DNA of 64,000 bases from Xanthomonas vasicola (lineage in GTDB: Bacteria; Pseudomonadota; Gammaproteobacteria; Xanthomonadales; Xanthomonadaceae). Position 1 is the first letter of the stretch, and every line of letters starts with the position of its first letter. Where the stretch lies: the NCBI RefSeq assembly GCF_000772705.2, contig NZ_JSBW02000047.1:1-64000 (forward strand), written 5' to 3'. Under the pieces are notes generated by a model. The model ran no database searches. It saw only the letters and a program-made list of their open reading frames with translations, and was not told the origin of the DNA. The translations under genes and the position numbers were made by a program. Positions 36,580 through 46,191 of the stretch are shown in pieces.

Positions 36580-38460
36580 TCAGTGGCCCACCACGCGCAT
36601 TTCGAATTCCTGCAGTTGTTCCTTGCCGTTGTCGGCGAGCATGTCGTCCACCTCCAATGTCCAGCGACCGGCTGCCTCCTCGTCCAGGAAGGCATTGCTG
36701 GAGGTCAGGAACACCACGAAGCCATCACCCGGGTCGAGCGTGGAAAACGGCGTCATCACGGTGCTGCGGGTGCCGCTTGGCGATACCAGCACGACGCGCA
36801 GTTCACGAGGATTCTTGTGCGTTCCTCCGAAGAACAGCTGTACGCCTTCCACCTTGAAGGACTGCTTGATGTCGATCGCCAATCGCGCCGGCGAGCCGAT
36901 GCCGCCGATGGTGCTGCTTTTGCCGTCGTAGACGGTCCATTCGGTGTCTTGCATTGCCGGCAGCGGGGTGAAATGCACGGCGCGCTCCACCGCCGCTGCT
37001 GCATCCACCAAGCCGAAGCCATACCAGTTGCTGAAACGGTGGCCGGCCGCGTTGGTGATCCAGGCGGGCTCGATCACGGCGTCCTTGTAGAACACCTTGG
37101 CTTGATGGGGATCGACCTGCACCGCCGTCGTTGCCAGGATGTATTTGACATCGCGCAGCGTCAACCGCGGGTTGGCGCTCAGCATCAGCGCTGCGACGCC
37201 TGCAACCGTCGGTGTCGAGGCAGAGGTGCCATTCATGCGTGCGTTGTAGTTACACGAGGCATCGATGTTGGAGTGGCTGGTATCCAGCGCATTCTGCGGC
37301 GCGCGTGCGCGATCGCGATTATTGCCTGCAGCGCATCCACTCAGGTCGGTGGTGACGATCGCCGGTGAGAAGAATGGCTGCGGGCCTTGCGCAGCGATCA
37401 GTGTATAGAACGGACTGAAAGTCTCCGGATGCGGGTCGAAGCGGTGCTGGAAGCCATATTCGCCAGACAGCCCGGATACCCACAACGCGGATCCGGGCGA
37501 TGAATAACTCGCGCGCACGCCGTTGGCGTTGACCGCACCCACCACAATCATGGTGGTCAGGCTGTTGAGGTTGTCCATATTGGCGCTGCTGCAGGCGACG
37601 CCAAGCTGCCGGGTCTGGTCGCTGCAGCGATCGATCAGCCTGCCCTGTGCATCCACGTCGAGCAGCGTATTGAAATCATTGCCAGCTGCCTTGACGTAGA
37701 TGCCGCCCTTGCCACCACGCTGGGCACGCATCATTTTTTCCAGAGAGCGCTGCTCGTCGAGATCGCTGAATGGATAGACCGCTGTCAAGACGCCGAAGCT
37801 GTTGTTGTACACGTCCATCGCACGGGCTTCTGGGCCATCGCCCCAGGAGTAACGGATATCGACGTACTGCTTGCTGCCATCGAGTATGGAAAGTGCGTTG
37901 AAGCCAGCCACATTCGCTTCCGGCGCAACGCCACGTCCACCCAGACCATTCCATCCACGTGCCGCGATGATGCCGGCGACCGCGGTGCCATGGCCATTGT
38001 CGATTTCATCCGCAGGCGGCGTCGGGTCGTTGGAACCATTCAAGAAGTTATGCGAGCCGCCGACAATCATGTTATCGACGAGATCCTCATGGGCAATCTC
38101 AAGCCCGCCATCGATGACCGCCACATTGACTCCGGCTCCGCGAATGCCAAGCGTGTGCAGGACGTCCACATCCAGATCGACGCCTGGCCGTGGACGTTGG
38201 TCGCCGAACACCGGCTGGCCTTGATTGAGCAGATGCCATTGGTAGCGAAACAACGGGTCGGTGCCGGTGGATTTTGCGGTGGCGCTGTGTGTCGCGCTGG
38301 TGCTTGCAGTAGCGTTTGCAATGGGCGTGGCAGCGACGGCCGGTGTTGCAGCCAGCGCCGAATGTGGCGCGCTTCCGATCAGCAGCGCGCCGATCAGCGA
38401 CGTGAGCGGGCGCCTGCGAAAAGAGTGCATTACTGCGAAACAGCGAGCAGCAGGAGTCAT
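36580..38460 (-). CDS. Secreted kexin-like subtilase (S8 family) with P domain
   Basis: 626 residues. A signal peptide (ending about APHSALAA) and a short Ala/Thr-rich prosegment precede the subtilisin domain. The triad is Asp117 (VAVIDGG), His157 (NGHGTAVAG) and Ser413 (NGTSASTPTVAG); oxyanion Asn261 is in KAAGND. A C-terminal P/Homo-B domain (about 490-626, LAIDIKQSFKVEGVQL) follows, characteristic of kexin/furin-type proteases and found in secreted proteases of Xanthomonas and Aeromonas. It is probably exported to the medium. The next gene downstream starts one base later. The start could also be Met11. Confidence 0.9.
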   Translation of the reverse strand: MTPAARCFAVMHSFRRRPLTSLIGALLIGSAPHSALAATPAVAATPIANATASTSATHSATAKSTGTDPLFRYQWHLLNQGQPVFGDQRPRPGVDLDVDVLHTLGIRGAGVNVAVIDGGLEIAHEDLVDNMIVGGSHNFLNGSNDPTPPADEIDNGHGTAVAGIIAARGWNGLGGRGVAPEANVAGFNALSILDGSKQYVDIRYSWGDGPEARAMDVYNNSFGVLTAVYPFSDLDEQRSLEKMMRAQRGGKGGIYVKAAGNDFNTLLDVDAQGRLIDRCSDQTRQLGVACSSANMDNLNSLTTMIVVGAVNANGVRASYSSPGSALWVSGLSGEYGFQHRFDPHPETFSPFYTLIAAQGPQPFFSPAIVTTDLSGCAAGNNRDRARAPQNALDTSHSNIDASCNYNARMNGTSASTPTVAGVAALMLSANPRLTLRDVKYILATTAVQVDPHQAKVFYKDAVIEPAWITNAAGHRFSNWYGFGLVDAAAAVERAVHFTPLPAMQDTEWTVYDGKSSTIGGIGSPARLAIDIKQSFKVEGVQLFFGGTHKNPRELRVVLVSPSGTRSTVMTPFSTLDPGDGFVVFLTSSNAFLDEEAAGRWTLEVDDMLADNGKEQLQEFEMRVVGH

Positions 38461-38952
38461 GTCGGTTTATCTCGGGACGGCTAAAAAGCGCATTTCTCTT
38501 TATGGAATAAAATGCGATCAGGTCGTGCCTCGGCCCCCCTGTGCGTGTCGACGCAGCCGATGTTGGCAGTGCGTCTGCACCGGCAACAGTCAGAGTTAAG
38601 CGTGGGAGCTCAGTGCCTGCAATGCCTGCGACCGATGGTGCCTGCGTGACCCGCCGCACAATTTGCGACGTGTTTGTCCAGTTGCGTCTTGCACGCGAAA
38701 TTTTCTGCAGAAAATTTTCTGCGGAATTCGGCAGCAGAGGTGATTTTGATTGAAATAACCCATCACGATGCGTCGCGTTTCTTCGCATCTGGTGCTGCTT
38801 TCAATTGCGTGCGTCTGGCTATTCCCACCGCATGCCGCGCATGGGGAAGGTGTCTACGTCGTTGCCGCGCAGCGTTTTGCAATGCATGACATGACTGGCA
38901 GGCGCGCCCGCGCCGCGACCATGTAAAACGGCGCGCTGTCGTTTGCAAGGTT
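38461..38952. promoter_or_regulatory. Upstream region of the kexin-like protease with a 20-bp palindrome
   Basis: About 490 bases without a supported gene; it carries the protease promoter on the minus strand. Bases 38698-38717 form a perfect 20-bp palindrome (centre CTGCAG), followed by a partial second copy of its half (TTTTCTGCGGAA, 38715-38726). It lies about 240 bases upstream of the protease start and could be an operator. No terminator T-run was seen. Confidence 0.4.
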
Positions 38953-38979
38953 CCGCGCAGCAGTCCCGCTGCTGCGCGG
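38953..38979 (-). terminator. Perfect 11-bp hairpin after the TonB receptor pseudogene
   Basis: CCGCGCAGCAG (38953-38963) and CTGCTGCGCGG (38969-38979) pair perfectly with a five-base loop. It begins 20 bases beyond the receptor stop (38999) on the minus strand. There is no long T-run, so termination strength is uncertain. Confidence 0.5.
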
Positions 38980-38998
38980 CTCGATATGCTGCGCCGAT

Positions 38999-41380
38999 CT
39001 ACCAGCGGTACGCTACCGACATTTGATACTGCCGCCCGGCAATCGGCCGGCCCATGAACACACCACCGGTGGCCGCACCAGGCACGCGCACGTTGCCTTC
39101 GGTCAGGCCGAGCGTGTCGGTGACGTTGCTCCCGCTGGCGGTCACTTCCCAATGCTCGCCCACATGCAGGTTGGCGCCGATATCCAGCATGTCGTACGAG
39201 GGCAGGCGCTGGCTGTTGGCCAGATCCGCGAAGCGCTCGCCGATGTACGAATAGGTGGCAAACAGCTTGAGATCGCCGAACGGTAGCATCCAGTAATAGC
39301 TCGGCGTGATGCGGAACTGGCGCTTGGGCTGGCGCATTACCTGGTTGCCAGTGAACTCGCGATAGTTGCGGTATTTCGCATCCAGCCACACCCCGGTGCC
39401 AGCCAGCTCGAAACCGCCGAACGGCCGGATCGCGCCTTCCACTTCCAGGCCGCGTGCGCGCGAATCGCCCACCGCGGTGAAATTCTGCCCATTGGCCAGA
39501 AACGCCTGGAACGGCGAATTCTTGAAGGTGTTGTAAAAGGCGGTGAGATACAGGTCGTACGCACTGGTGCCGGATTTCAAGCCCAGCTCGTATTGATCCA
39601 CGTCCTGCACGCGGTTCTGGCCATCGCGCAGGTTGTCGAAACCAGGAAACTTCACTCCGGAGTTGACCCGGGCGAACAGGCTGTTGTTCTGATCGAGCGT
39701 GAAGTTCAAGCCGGCGGTCCACGAGAACGCTTCATCGTCCTGATCGATGCGCCGCGTGGTTGCCAATGCCAATGAGGTGGCGTTGTCGTACAGCGTGGCC
39801 GGGTTGCCATCCAGATCCACGGTCGTGGTGTCGTGCACATCCCCGGTCACGCGCTGGCGCTCGTAGCGCGCACCTAGATCCAGGCGCAGACGCTCGCTCA
39901 GTTCCCACTCGTCGGCAACTAAAGCGGCGATGTTTTCACCGTTGTACTTGGCGCGCAGGTTGAGGAAGGCAGTGCTGGTAAAGCCCTGGCGCGTGGGCTG
40001 GCGGCCATCGTCCAATGCCACATCGATGCGGCGCGCGTTGTTTTGCGCAGTGAGCAGCATGGTGTTGCCCAGGTACCAGATGTCGGCAGAGGAATACTTG
40101 GCGTAATACGCACCTACGGTGAGTGTGTTGCCGGCAAACAACTCGCGACTCAGGCGCAGGTCGTTGGTGAAGGAATTCAACCGTTTGTCCACCGACCACC
40201 AACCGGCCTCGAGCACCTGCTGATTGGGGTCCACCGCACCGCCGCCATTGGTGTAACTGGCGCTACCGCTGCTGCCGTAACTGGCAATGAAATCGCCCAG
40301 GCGTTGCGGCGCATCGCCGGTAAATAGCGCAGAGGTCGGCGCGCTGCCGCTCATCACGTTGAAGCGGTCGGCAACGGTCCAGCCGCCGCTCTCCCAGTTC
40401 CATTCGCCACCGAACACATCGATGTCGACGCCGCGCCCGTCGGCCAGATCGCGTCGCAGTGTCTGGCCATTGGGGCCGACCAACAGATCCACATTGCGGA
40501 AGTCGCGGCCAAGCAGGGTGCCAGTCTGCGCGTTCAAGCCGGGAAAACTGGAAAGATCGGCGCCGTTGTTGCGCGACAGCAGCGGAATCGCGGTGTAAAA
40601 CGCATTGTTATCGTCGGTGTGGCGCGCGTAAAACGACAACTCGCCGCTGTCCCAACGCTTGCTCAAGGTGGCGCTGAACTGGCCGCCTTTGTCGGCGGAA
40701 AACTGCGGGTCGCGCACGCCGTCGGTTTCGCGGAAGAAGCCGCCCACGCTGTAGTACCAGCCATTGCCCATCGGCCCGCTGTTGAACACATCGATGCGGC
40801 GCAATGCGTTGTTGCCTCCGGTCAGGCGCACGCTGCCTTCGGGTTCGTCCTGGCCTTTTTTCTGGATGAAATTGACGGTGAGGCCGGGCTGGCCGTTGGA
40901 AAAGATCGGGCTGGAACCACCGCGCAACACTTCCATGCGCTCAACCGTATCGTCGACGCGGAATAGCGTGGAATTCTCCAGGAACGACAAGGTCGGCGGC
41001 GGGAACAGCGGCGAGCCATCCAGTTGCATGGTCACGAACGGCGCATCGCCTTCCGAAGGCATACCACGCACGAAGATATTGGCACCGGTCCCGCCGCCGC
41101 TGGGCTCAGACTACACGCCAGGCACGATCTTGAGCAGGTCGGCGGTGCTCTGTGGGACCGCTTGCTGGATCTGTTCCGGGCTGGCCGTGGTGATCGAAAA
41201 ACTGGCATCGCGTTTGGCCAGTCCTTTGAAGCGCGCGGTGCCGCTGACGATGACCGCATCCAGCGTGGTGGCGTCCTGATTGCCCGCTGCAGGCGTAGCG
41301 GTCTGCGTGCGGCCATTCGGTGCCAGCAGCACCGCAGCGACGGCGAGCGAAAGGGTGTAGCGGGGTGATGAAAAACGCAT
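38999..41380 (-). pseudogene. TonB-dependent siderophore-type receptor interrupted by an amber codon
   Basis: From ATG 41380 the frame encodes a signal peptide and the start of a plug domain (LDAVIVSGTARFKGLAKR, STADLLKIVPGV). Codon 90 is TAG (41113-41111), after which the same frame continues without other damage through the plug (NIFVRGMPSEGDAPFVTMQL, VLRGGSSPIFSNGQPGLTVN) and the 22-strand beta-barrel, ending in ...YQMSVAYRW with a C-terminal aromatic. One base change (TGG to TAG is plausible) explains the break. The full product would be about 793 residues. Ligand unknown; a ferric siderophore or a plant-derived molecule are possible. Confidence 0.85.
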
Positions 41381-41717
41381 GCGCAAGGCTCCTTGTCTTA
41401 AGTGCAAGAACGCTGTCGAGTCACGCAGTGGTGTGCATGCATCGCCAGTCAGTGCACGCGCGCGCCCGCGCTATCGCGTCGCTTGCGCCCCCTGTCGGCG
41501 CAGTGCTAATGAAGTTTTAACCCCAGATGCGCCACAGCCCGTTGTGCGACGCAGCAGCTGCGGTCTGCACTTGTTGTTTGACGGTACGGCTGTGTTTGCC
41601 TGTGCTGTGGCGGCGATCACATCTTGTGCGTTGGGTTGACGCACGCAGCGACGAATACGATTACGGGCCTCAAGCAGCAGCGATGCAGCCCACGCTGCCG
41701 CGTGAGGTCTGCAACGC
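41381..41717. other. Intergenic region upstream of the broken TonB receptor
   Basis: About 340 bases. It holds the receptor promoter on the minus strand, but no Fur-like or other recognised operator was seen. Frames here are short and of shadow composition. Confidence 0.35.
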
Positions 41718-41743
41718 AAATAAAAGGCCGCCCGAAGGCGGCC
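41718..41743 (-). terminator. Rho-independent terminator of the ZnuD-like receptor gene
   Basis: On the minus strand a perfect seven-base stem GGCCGCC with a TTCG tetraloop (positions 41743-41726) is followed by TTTTATTT. This textbook terminator lies about 32 bases after the receptor stop at 41776. Confidence 0.85.
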
Positions 41744-41775
41744 TCGCTTCCAGTCGGCGGGGGGAGAGTCCGCTG

Positions 41776-43842
41776 TCAGAAGAACAAGCGCACGCCGAAC
41801 GACGCGCTGCGGCCAGGCAGCATCACGTCATCCTTGAGGAAGGAGGTGTGCACGCGTGCGTCCTGGTTGGTCAGGTTGTTGCCGTCAAGGAACACTTCCC
41901 ACGCATTGCTGCCGCGATCCACGTGATACGCCAGATGCGCATCGACGAAGGTGTAGCCGTCGGTCGGGGTTTCGTTCACTGCCACCTTGTCCTGCTTCAT
42001 GGTGCGTGTGGCACCGAGTGATGCGCGCCACTGCTGCGCATTCCAGCGCAGCTGCGCACCGAAACGGCCCGGCGCGATACGCGGCAGGTTGCCGCCATCG
42101 TTCAAACGTGCACGCACTGTGTCGCCGAAGATGCGCAGGTCCCACGCGCCGTTGTCGTTGTTGGCCAGATGGAAGGTGGCCTCGCCTTCGAAGCCGTGGA
42201 AGGTCGCATCGGCCTGCGTCCACTGGCGGATCGGCAGGAAGTCATTGTCTTCTTCGTTGAACCACTGGCCGCCGGTGTCGACGATGTAGATGAAGTCGTT
42301 GTAGCGGTTGTAGTACGCAGCCACCTTGGCATCCACCCAGTCGTTCTGGAAATTCAATCCCAACTCGGCCTGATTGGCCTTCTCGGTCTTCAGATCGGCG
42401 CCGCCGACTTCGAAGGCGAGCGTGGCGATGTGCGGGCCGTTGGCGAACAGTTCTTCTTCGGCCGGCGCGCGTTCGGCGTGGTCAAGATTTGCGGTCAGGC
42501 GCCATTGCTCGTTAAAGCGGAAACCACCGCTGGCCGAGACGCTGGTCGGGGTGAAATCGCGGTCCACACCGATATCGGTCTGGTACTTGACTTTGTCCAC
42601 ACGCGCGCCGAATTCGGCGGTGACTCGTTCCCAGTTGTTGCGTGCCACGGCGAATGCGCCGAGCGAGCGCGTATCGGTCTTGGGTACGAAGGATTCTTCG
42701 CCCACTGCCTGGAAGGTGCTGTCGCTGCCCTGCAGGCCGAATGCGGTCTGCCAGCCGCCGCCCAACGTAAACGAGGCCTCCACGCGGCCTTCGTTGGCGC
42801 GCTTGGTGAACACGGTGCCGACTTCTTCGCCTTCGAACTCGGTATGTGCGTAATCGGTATGGCCGAAGCTGTAACGCAGCGCGCTGCCTTCGCCCCACGG
42901 ATCGGTCAGCCCGCCCTTGAGGTCGTAGCGGTCCTGCTGCAGTTTCAGCGAGACGCCGCGCTCGCCGATGGACGGGTCGCCCGGCTCGCCGGGGTTGCCG
43001 TAATTGTCGCGGAAGCGCGACGCCGACAGGCCGACAAAGCCCCAGTCGCCGGACAGCGACGCACCGATCGAGCCCACCTTGGAATCGACCCAGCTGTTGA
43101 GCTGACGGCCCTGCGGCGTGTCGTAGTCGTTCTGGTTGCGATACACGCCATCGGCATGGATCGACAGCCCGCTGCCATTGCCGGCATCAACGCGGAACAT
43201 GTCGGTGTTGCCGTCCTTGTCGCCGCCGTCAACGCGCACTTCGGCGCGCCCGCTGAAACCGTCCACCGGCGTTTCGGCAATGCGCCCGTCGACCACGTTG
43301 ACCACGCCGCCGATCGCGCCGGAGCCGTACAGCAGCGTCGATGGGCCTTTCAGCACTTCGATCTGGTTGGCCAGGAACGGCTCAATCGCCGGGGAATGGT
43401 CCTGGCTGACGGTGGACACGTCTTGGGTAGACAGGCCGTCGCGCAACACCGCCACGCGCGGGCCGTCCAGGCCGCGGATGATCGGCCGGCCCACGCCGGG
43501 GCCGAAGTTGGAACTCTGCACGCCGGGCAGGCTGGCCACGGTTTCGCCCAGGCTCGAACTGCGCACCTCGTCCAGGCGCTCGCCGGCCAGCACTTCCACC
43601 GGGCGGCTCAACGCACCGGCCGCATCGCGCAGCGGGCTGGCGGTGACCACCACCTTGTCCAGATCCTTGATATGCCGGCCGCTGGAAGGGCTGGCAGCGT
43701 GGCGCGTGTCCGAACTGGGCGGGGTCTGTGCATCGGCAACGAGCGGAGCGTCCTCGGCCATGGCCAGGGCAGGGGTCAGCAGACTGGTCAGTGCCAGCGA
43801 GAGCGCGGAGCGGCGGAACGAGAGATCGAAACGTGCAGGCAT
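41776..43842 (-). CDS. ZnuD-like TonB-dependent receptor, probably for zinc
   Basis: 688 residues. Outer-membrane receptor with a signal peptide (ending TPALAMAED), a TonB box-like DKVVVTASP, a plug domain (PIIRGLDGPRVAVLRDGLST, IEVLKGPSTLLYGSGAIGGV) and a beta-barrel ending in Phe (FGVRLFF). The plug sequence closely resembles zinc receptors of the ZnuD type. His and acidic residues cluster in a barrel loop (HTDYAHTEFEGEE). It is divergent from a MerC-domain gene. A candidate Zur box lies in the shared region (about 120 bases upstream of this start), suggesting repression by zinc. It ends in a strong terminator. Confidence 0.85.
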   Translation of the reverse strand: MPARFDLSFRRSALSLALTSLLTPALAMAEDAPLVADAQTPPSSDTRHAASPSSGRHIKDLDKVVVTASPLRDAAGALSRPVEVLAGERLDEVRSSSLGETVASLPGVQSSNFGPGVGRPIIRGLDGPRVAVLRDGLSTQDVSTVSQDHSPAIEPFLANQIEVLKGPSTLLYGSGAIGGVVNVVDGRIAETPVDGFSGRAEVRVDGGDKDGNTDMFRVDAGNGSGLSIHADGVYRNQNDYDTPQGRQLNSWVDSKVGSIGASLSGDWGFVGLSASRFRDNYGNPGEPGDPSIGERGVSLKLQQDRYDLKGGLTDPWGEGSALRYSFGHTDYAHTEFEGEEVGTVFTKRANEGRVEASFTLGGGWQTAFGLQGSDSTFQAVGEESFVPKTDTRSLGAFAVARNNWERVTAEFGARVDKVKYQTDIGVDRDFTPTSVSASGGFRFNEQWRLTANLDHAERAPAEEELFANGPHIATLAFEVGGADLKTEKANQAELGLNFQNDWVDAKVAAYYNRYNDFIYIVDTGGQWFNEEDNDFLPIRQWTQADATFHGFEGEATFHLANNDNGAWDLRIFGDTVRARLNDGGNLPRIAPGRFGAQLRWNAQQWRASLGATRTMKQDKVAVNETPTDGYTFVDAHLAYHVDRGSNAWEVFLDGNNLTNQDARVHTSFLKDDVMLPGRSASFGVRLFF

Positions 43843-43960
43843 GGTGGGCGGGACTCTGTAGTTGTTACTGTGTATCAGTGATAAGGCGCAGCTTGCCTGC
43901 TGCGCCGGCGGCGAGCCTCACCGCTGCGCGATGCAGTGGTGCGGGGCTGGAGTAGTAAGA

Positions 43961-43975
43961 TGTTATATTATTCCA
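43961..43975. promoter_or_regulatory. Candidate Zur box
   Basis: TGTTATATTATTCCA matches the enterobacterial-type Zur consensus TGTTATANTATAACA at 12 of 14 informative positions. It lies 28 bases before the MerC-domain gene start and about 120 bases upstream of the ZnuD-like receptor on the other strand. It stands out as an A/T-rich dyad in GC-rich surroundings. Zur itself is encoded at 22222-22728. Confidence 0.75.
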
Positions 43976-44002
43976 CGTCGCCACGAGCACCTGCTGGACC
44001 TC

Positions 44003-44419
44003 ATGCCCCTACCAACCCTTCGCCATCTTCTCGACCGCTTCGGCGCTACCGGGTCGCTGCTGTGCGCCGTGCACTGCGCGGTATTGCCGCTGGTGCTGGC
44101 CCTGGCGCCTTCGCTGGGCCTGTCGTTCTGGCTGGGCGATGGGGTGGAACTGACCATCGTGGTGTTCGTGACGCTGCTGGGCCTTTTTAGCCTGGTGCTC
44201 GGGTATCGCCGGCACAAAGCGCTGCACGCGCTGGCATTGCTGCTGCCTGGCCTGGCGCTGCTATGGGTGGGCCTGTTGTACGACCCGCTGCATCACTCGG
44301 TGATGCCGCATGCAGTGGTGATGACGCTGGGCGGCGCCCTGGTCGGCATCGCGCACTTGGTCAATCTGCGCCTGAATCACGGGCACGGCCATGTCCACGA
44401 CGCCAGCTGCGCGCACTAG
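44003..44419 (+). CDS. MerC-domain membrane protein, probably zinc-responsive
   Basis: 138 residues from ATG 44003. MerC-type integral membrane protein with four hydrophobic helices; the first contains Cys-His-Cys (LLCAVHCAVLP), a metal-binding arrangement seen in MerC transporters. The C-terminus is His-rich (NHGHGHVHD), fitting Zn(II) or another soft metal. The longer open frame upstream crosses the Zur box and is unlikely to be translated. The position opposite a ZnuD-like receptor and behind a Zur box suggests a role in zinc uptake rather than mercury transport. Confidence 0.82.
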   Translation: MPLPTLRHLLDRFGATGSLLCAVHCAVLPLVLALAPSLGLSFWLGDGVELTIVVFVTLLGLFSLVLGYRRHKALHALALLLPGLALLWVGLLYDPLHHSVMPHAVVMTLGGALVGIAHLVNLRLNHGHGHVHDASCAH

Positions 44420-44710
44420 GTATCTGTAGCGAGGCGGTTGCGTCGCCGCCAGGCCGATGCGTACAGCGGAGGTCAGCGACGTCTGCCACCCGCACCGTCG
44501 GGCTGCTCTGCGGCTTCCACCCGCAGCCGATCACAGTCCACAACTGCGTGCATCGCTCTGGAGTCGATCAGCTCCGCAAGGCGGTCGGCCGCTACGCGCG
44601 CCGGGGCCGCCGTGGTAGGCTTGTCGGCCTTGCGCGAGGGCGCCGCCGGTGAAACCTCGCCAGACCCGTGCCAGCACGGGAATTTGTATTCACATTCAGG
44701 AGTCGACGAA

Positions 44711-44893
44711 ATGGGTAAGGGTGACCGTAAGACCGCCAAGGGCAAGCGCTACAACGCCAGCTACGGCAATTCGCGTTCGCACGCGGTGAGCAAGGTTGTC
44801 GTGGGTGCAGCTGCCCCGGTTGCCAAGAAAGGCGTGGTCAAGGCCCCGGCCAAGAAGGCTGTCGCCAAAAAGACCGTCGCCAAGGCCAGCTGA
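44711..44893 (+). CDS. 30S ribosomal protein THX
   Basis: 60 residues. The N-terminal half (MGKGDRKTAKGKRYNASYGN) is the bTHX family signature: a small basic protein that sits in the head of the 30S subunit. The C-terminal half is a Lys/Ala/Val repeat tail (PAKKAVAKKTVAKAS), longer than in Thermus THX and reminiscent of histone-like tails. A strong AGGAG (44698-44702) precedes the start. A perfect stem terminator follows within 25 bases, so it is a single-gene transcript. Confidence 0.88.
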   Translation: MGKGDRKTAKGKRYNASYGNSRSHAVSKVVVGAAAPVAKKGVVKAPAKKAVAKKTVAKAS

Positions 44894-44916
44894 TCCCAGC
44901 TCGCTTCGCGACACCG

Positions 44917-44942
44917 AAACGCGGCGCTTGCGCCGCGTTTTT
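44917..44942 (+). terminator. Rho-independent terminator after THX
   Basis: AAACGCGGCGC (44917-44927) pairs with GCGCCGCGTTT (44930-44940) and is followed by TTCTGTTTT. A strong hairpin with T-run, 24 bases after the THX stop. Confidence 0.88.
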
Positions 44943-45026
44943 CTGTTTTGCAGAACGGTGGTTTACGCTCCCGGCCGGTCCATCAATGTGCGCCCCAGGT
45001 GTGGGGGATGCCGGCGGCGATACGCG

Positions 45027-46067
45027 TTAGAAGCGATCGATGACGCTGATGCCGAGGTCGCGCGTAGCGTCCATGCCGATCAGCACCGCAATGGCCTCGT
45101 CCAGGCACACCCTTCTGCCGATGAGCCGTTGTGGTGCAATCTTCCCGGCCTGGATCATCGCCAACATGGCACCGTACCGCCACGCCTGCATTCCGTGGCT
45201 GCCGTAGATCTCCAGTTCGTGGCCGATTACCTGCGCCATCGGGATCCTGGGCGTGGCGTGTTCGCCCAGCATCAGCCCCACCTGGACATGACGGCCGCGC
45301 CGCCGCAGGTTGCTGATGGAGTTGAAACAGGTCGCCGGGCTGCCGAGCGCATCGATGGAAACGTGCGCGCCACCCTTGGTGATCTCGCGAATCGCCTCCA
45401 CCGTGTCGTCCGCTTTCGACGCGTTGACCGTTGCGACCGCGCCGCATTCAACGGCGAACGCCAGCTTGTCGTCGAAAATGTCCACCGCAATCACCTGCGC
45501 CCCCAGTGCCGCTGCGATCATCACTGCCGAAAGCCCGACGCCGCCGCAGCCATGGACCACGACCCATTCGCCAGGGCCGGTTCTGGCTTGATCGACCACG
45601 GCCCGAAACGAGGTGGCAAACCGGCATCCCAGGCTTGCCGCCGTCGCATCGTCGATGCTTTCCGGCAGTCTGACCAGGTTCGTCTCGGCAAAATCGATCG
45701 CGACATATTCGGCGAACGATCCCCATGCGGTGAAGCCGGGCTGGAACTGGTTCGAGCATACTTGCTGATTGCCGCCATGGCACTGCGCACAGCGCCCGCA
45801 CCCGGACACGAACGGCACGGTGACCCGGGTGCCGATCGCAAAGCCCGAGATGCGTTTTCCCATGGCGACCACTTCGCCGGCGAACTCGTGTCCCGGCACG
45901 TGCGGCAATGCGATGTCCGGATCGTGCCCCATCCAGCCGTGCCAATCGCTGCGGCAGATGCCGGTGGCTGCCACTTTGATCACCACGCCGTCCTCGCTTG
46001 GGGTCGGGTCGGGGAGCTGCAGAATTTCCGGGACCTGTTCAAAACGCTCGAAGTGCATTGCACGCAT
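45027..46067 (-). CDS. Zinc-dependent alcohol dehydrogenase (MDR family)
   Basis: 346 residues. Catalytic zinc ligands Cys38 ([12 protein letters not shown]) and the HE pair in [10 protein letters not shown] are present. The structural zinc loop has the four cysteines [15 protein letters not shown]. The Rossmann motif is [10 protein letters not shown]. It oxidises an alcohol or reduces an aldehyde with NAD(P); the substrate is not deducible. A rather isolated gene between THX and the ClC gene, probably with its own promoter in 46068-46191. Confidence 0.9.
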   Translation of the reverse strand: MRAMHFERFEQVPEILQLPDPTPSEDGVVIKVAATGICRSDWHGWMGHDPDIALPHVPGHEFAGEVVAMGKRISGFAIGTRVTVPFVSGCGRCAQCHGGNQQVCSNQFQPGFTAWGSFAEYVAIDFAETNLVRLPESIDDATAASLGCRFATSFRAVVDQARTGPGEWVVVHGCGGVGLSAVMIAAALGAQVIAVDIFDDKLAFAVECGAVATVNASKADDTVEAIREITKGGAHVSIDALGSPATCFNSISNLRRRGRHVQVGLMLGEHATPRIPMAQVIGHELEIYGSHGMQAWRYGAMLAMIQAGKIAPQRLIGRRVCLDEAIAVLIGMDATRDLGISVIDRF

Positions 46068-46191
46068 ACATAACCTCGGGAAGCAGCACGATGAAGAGGA
46101 GATCTGCCGCGCTGCACCGCTGGCGAGCGGTGCGGCAGCTTGTGTTCGTAGGAGCGTGGTCCTCGCCGCTGTTTCCTGACAAGGTCTGGAG

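Noticed and set aside
38763-39722. Long minus-strand open frame of about 319 codons overlapping the 3' end of the TonB receptor
   Set aside because: Same strand but different frame from the receptor, Arg/Pro-rich composition, no domain; the receptor frame explains the region.
42169-43881. Plus-strand open frame of 570 codons
   Set aside because: Antisense to the ZnuD-like receptor; no start signal, no domain.
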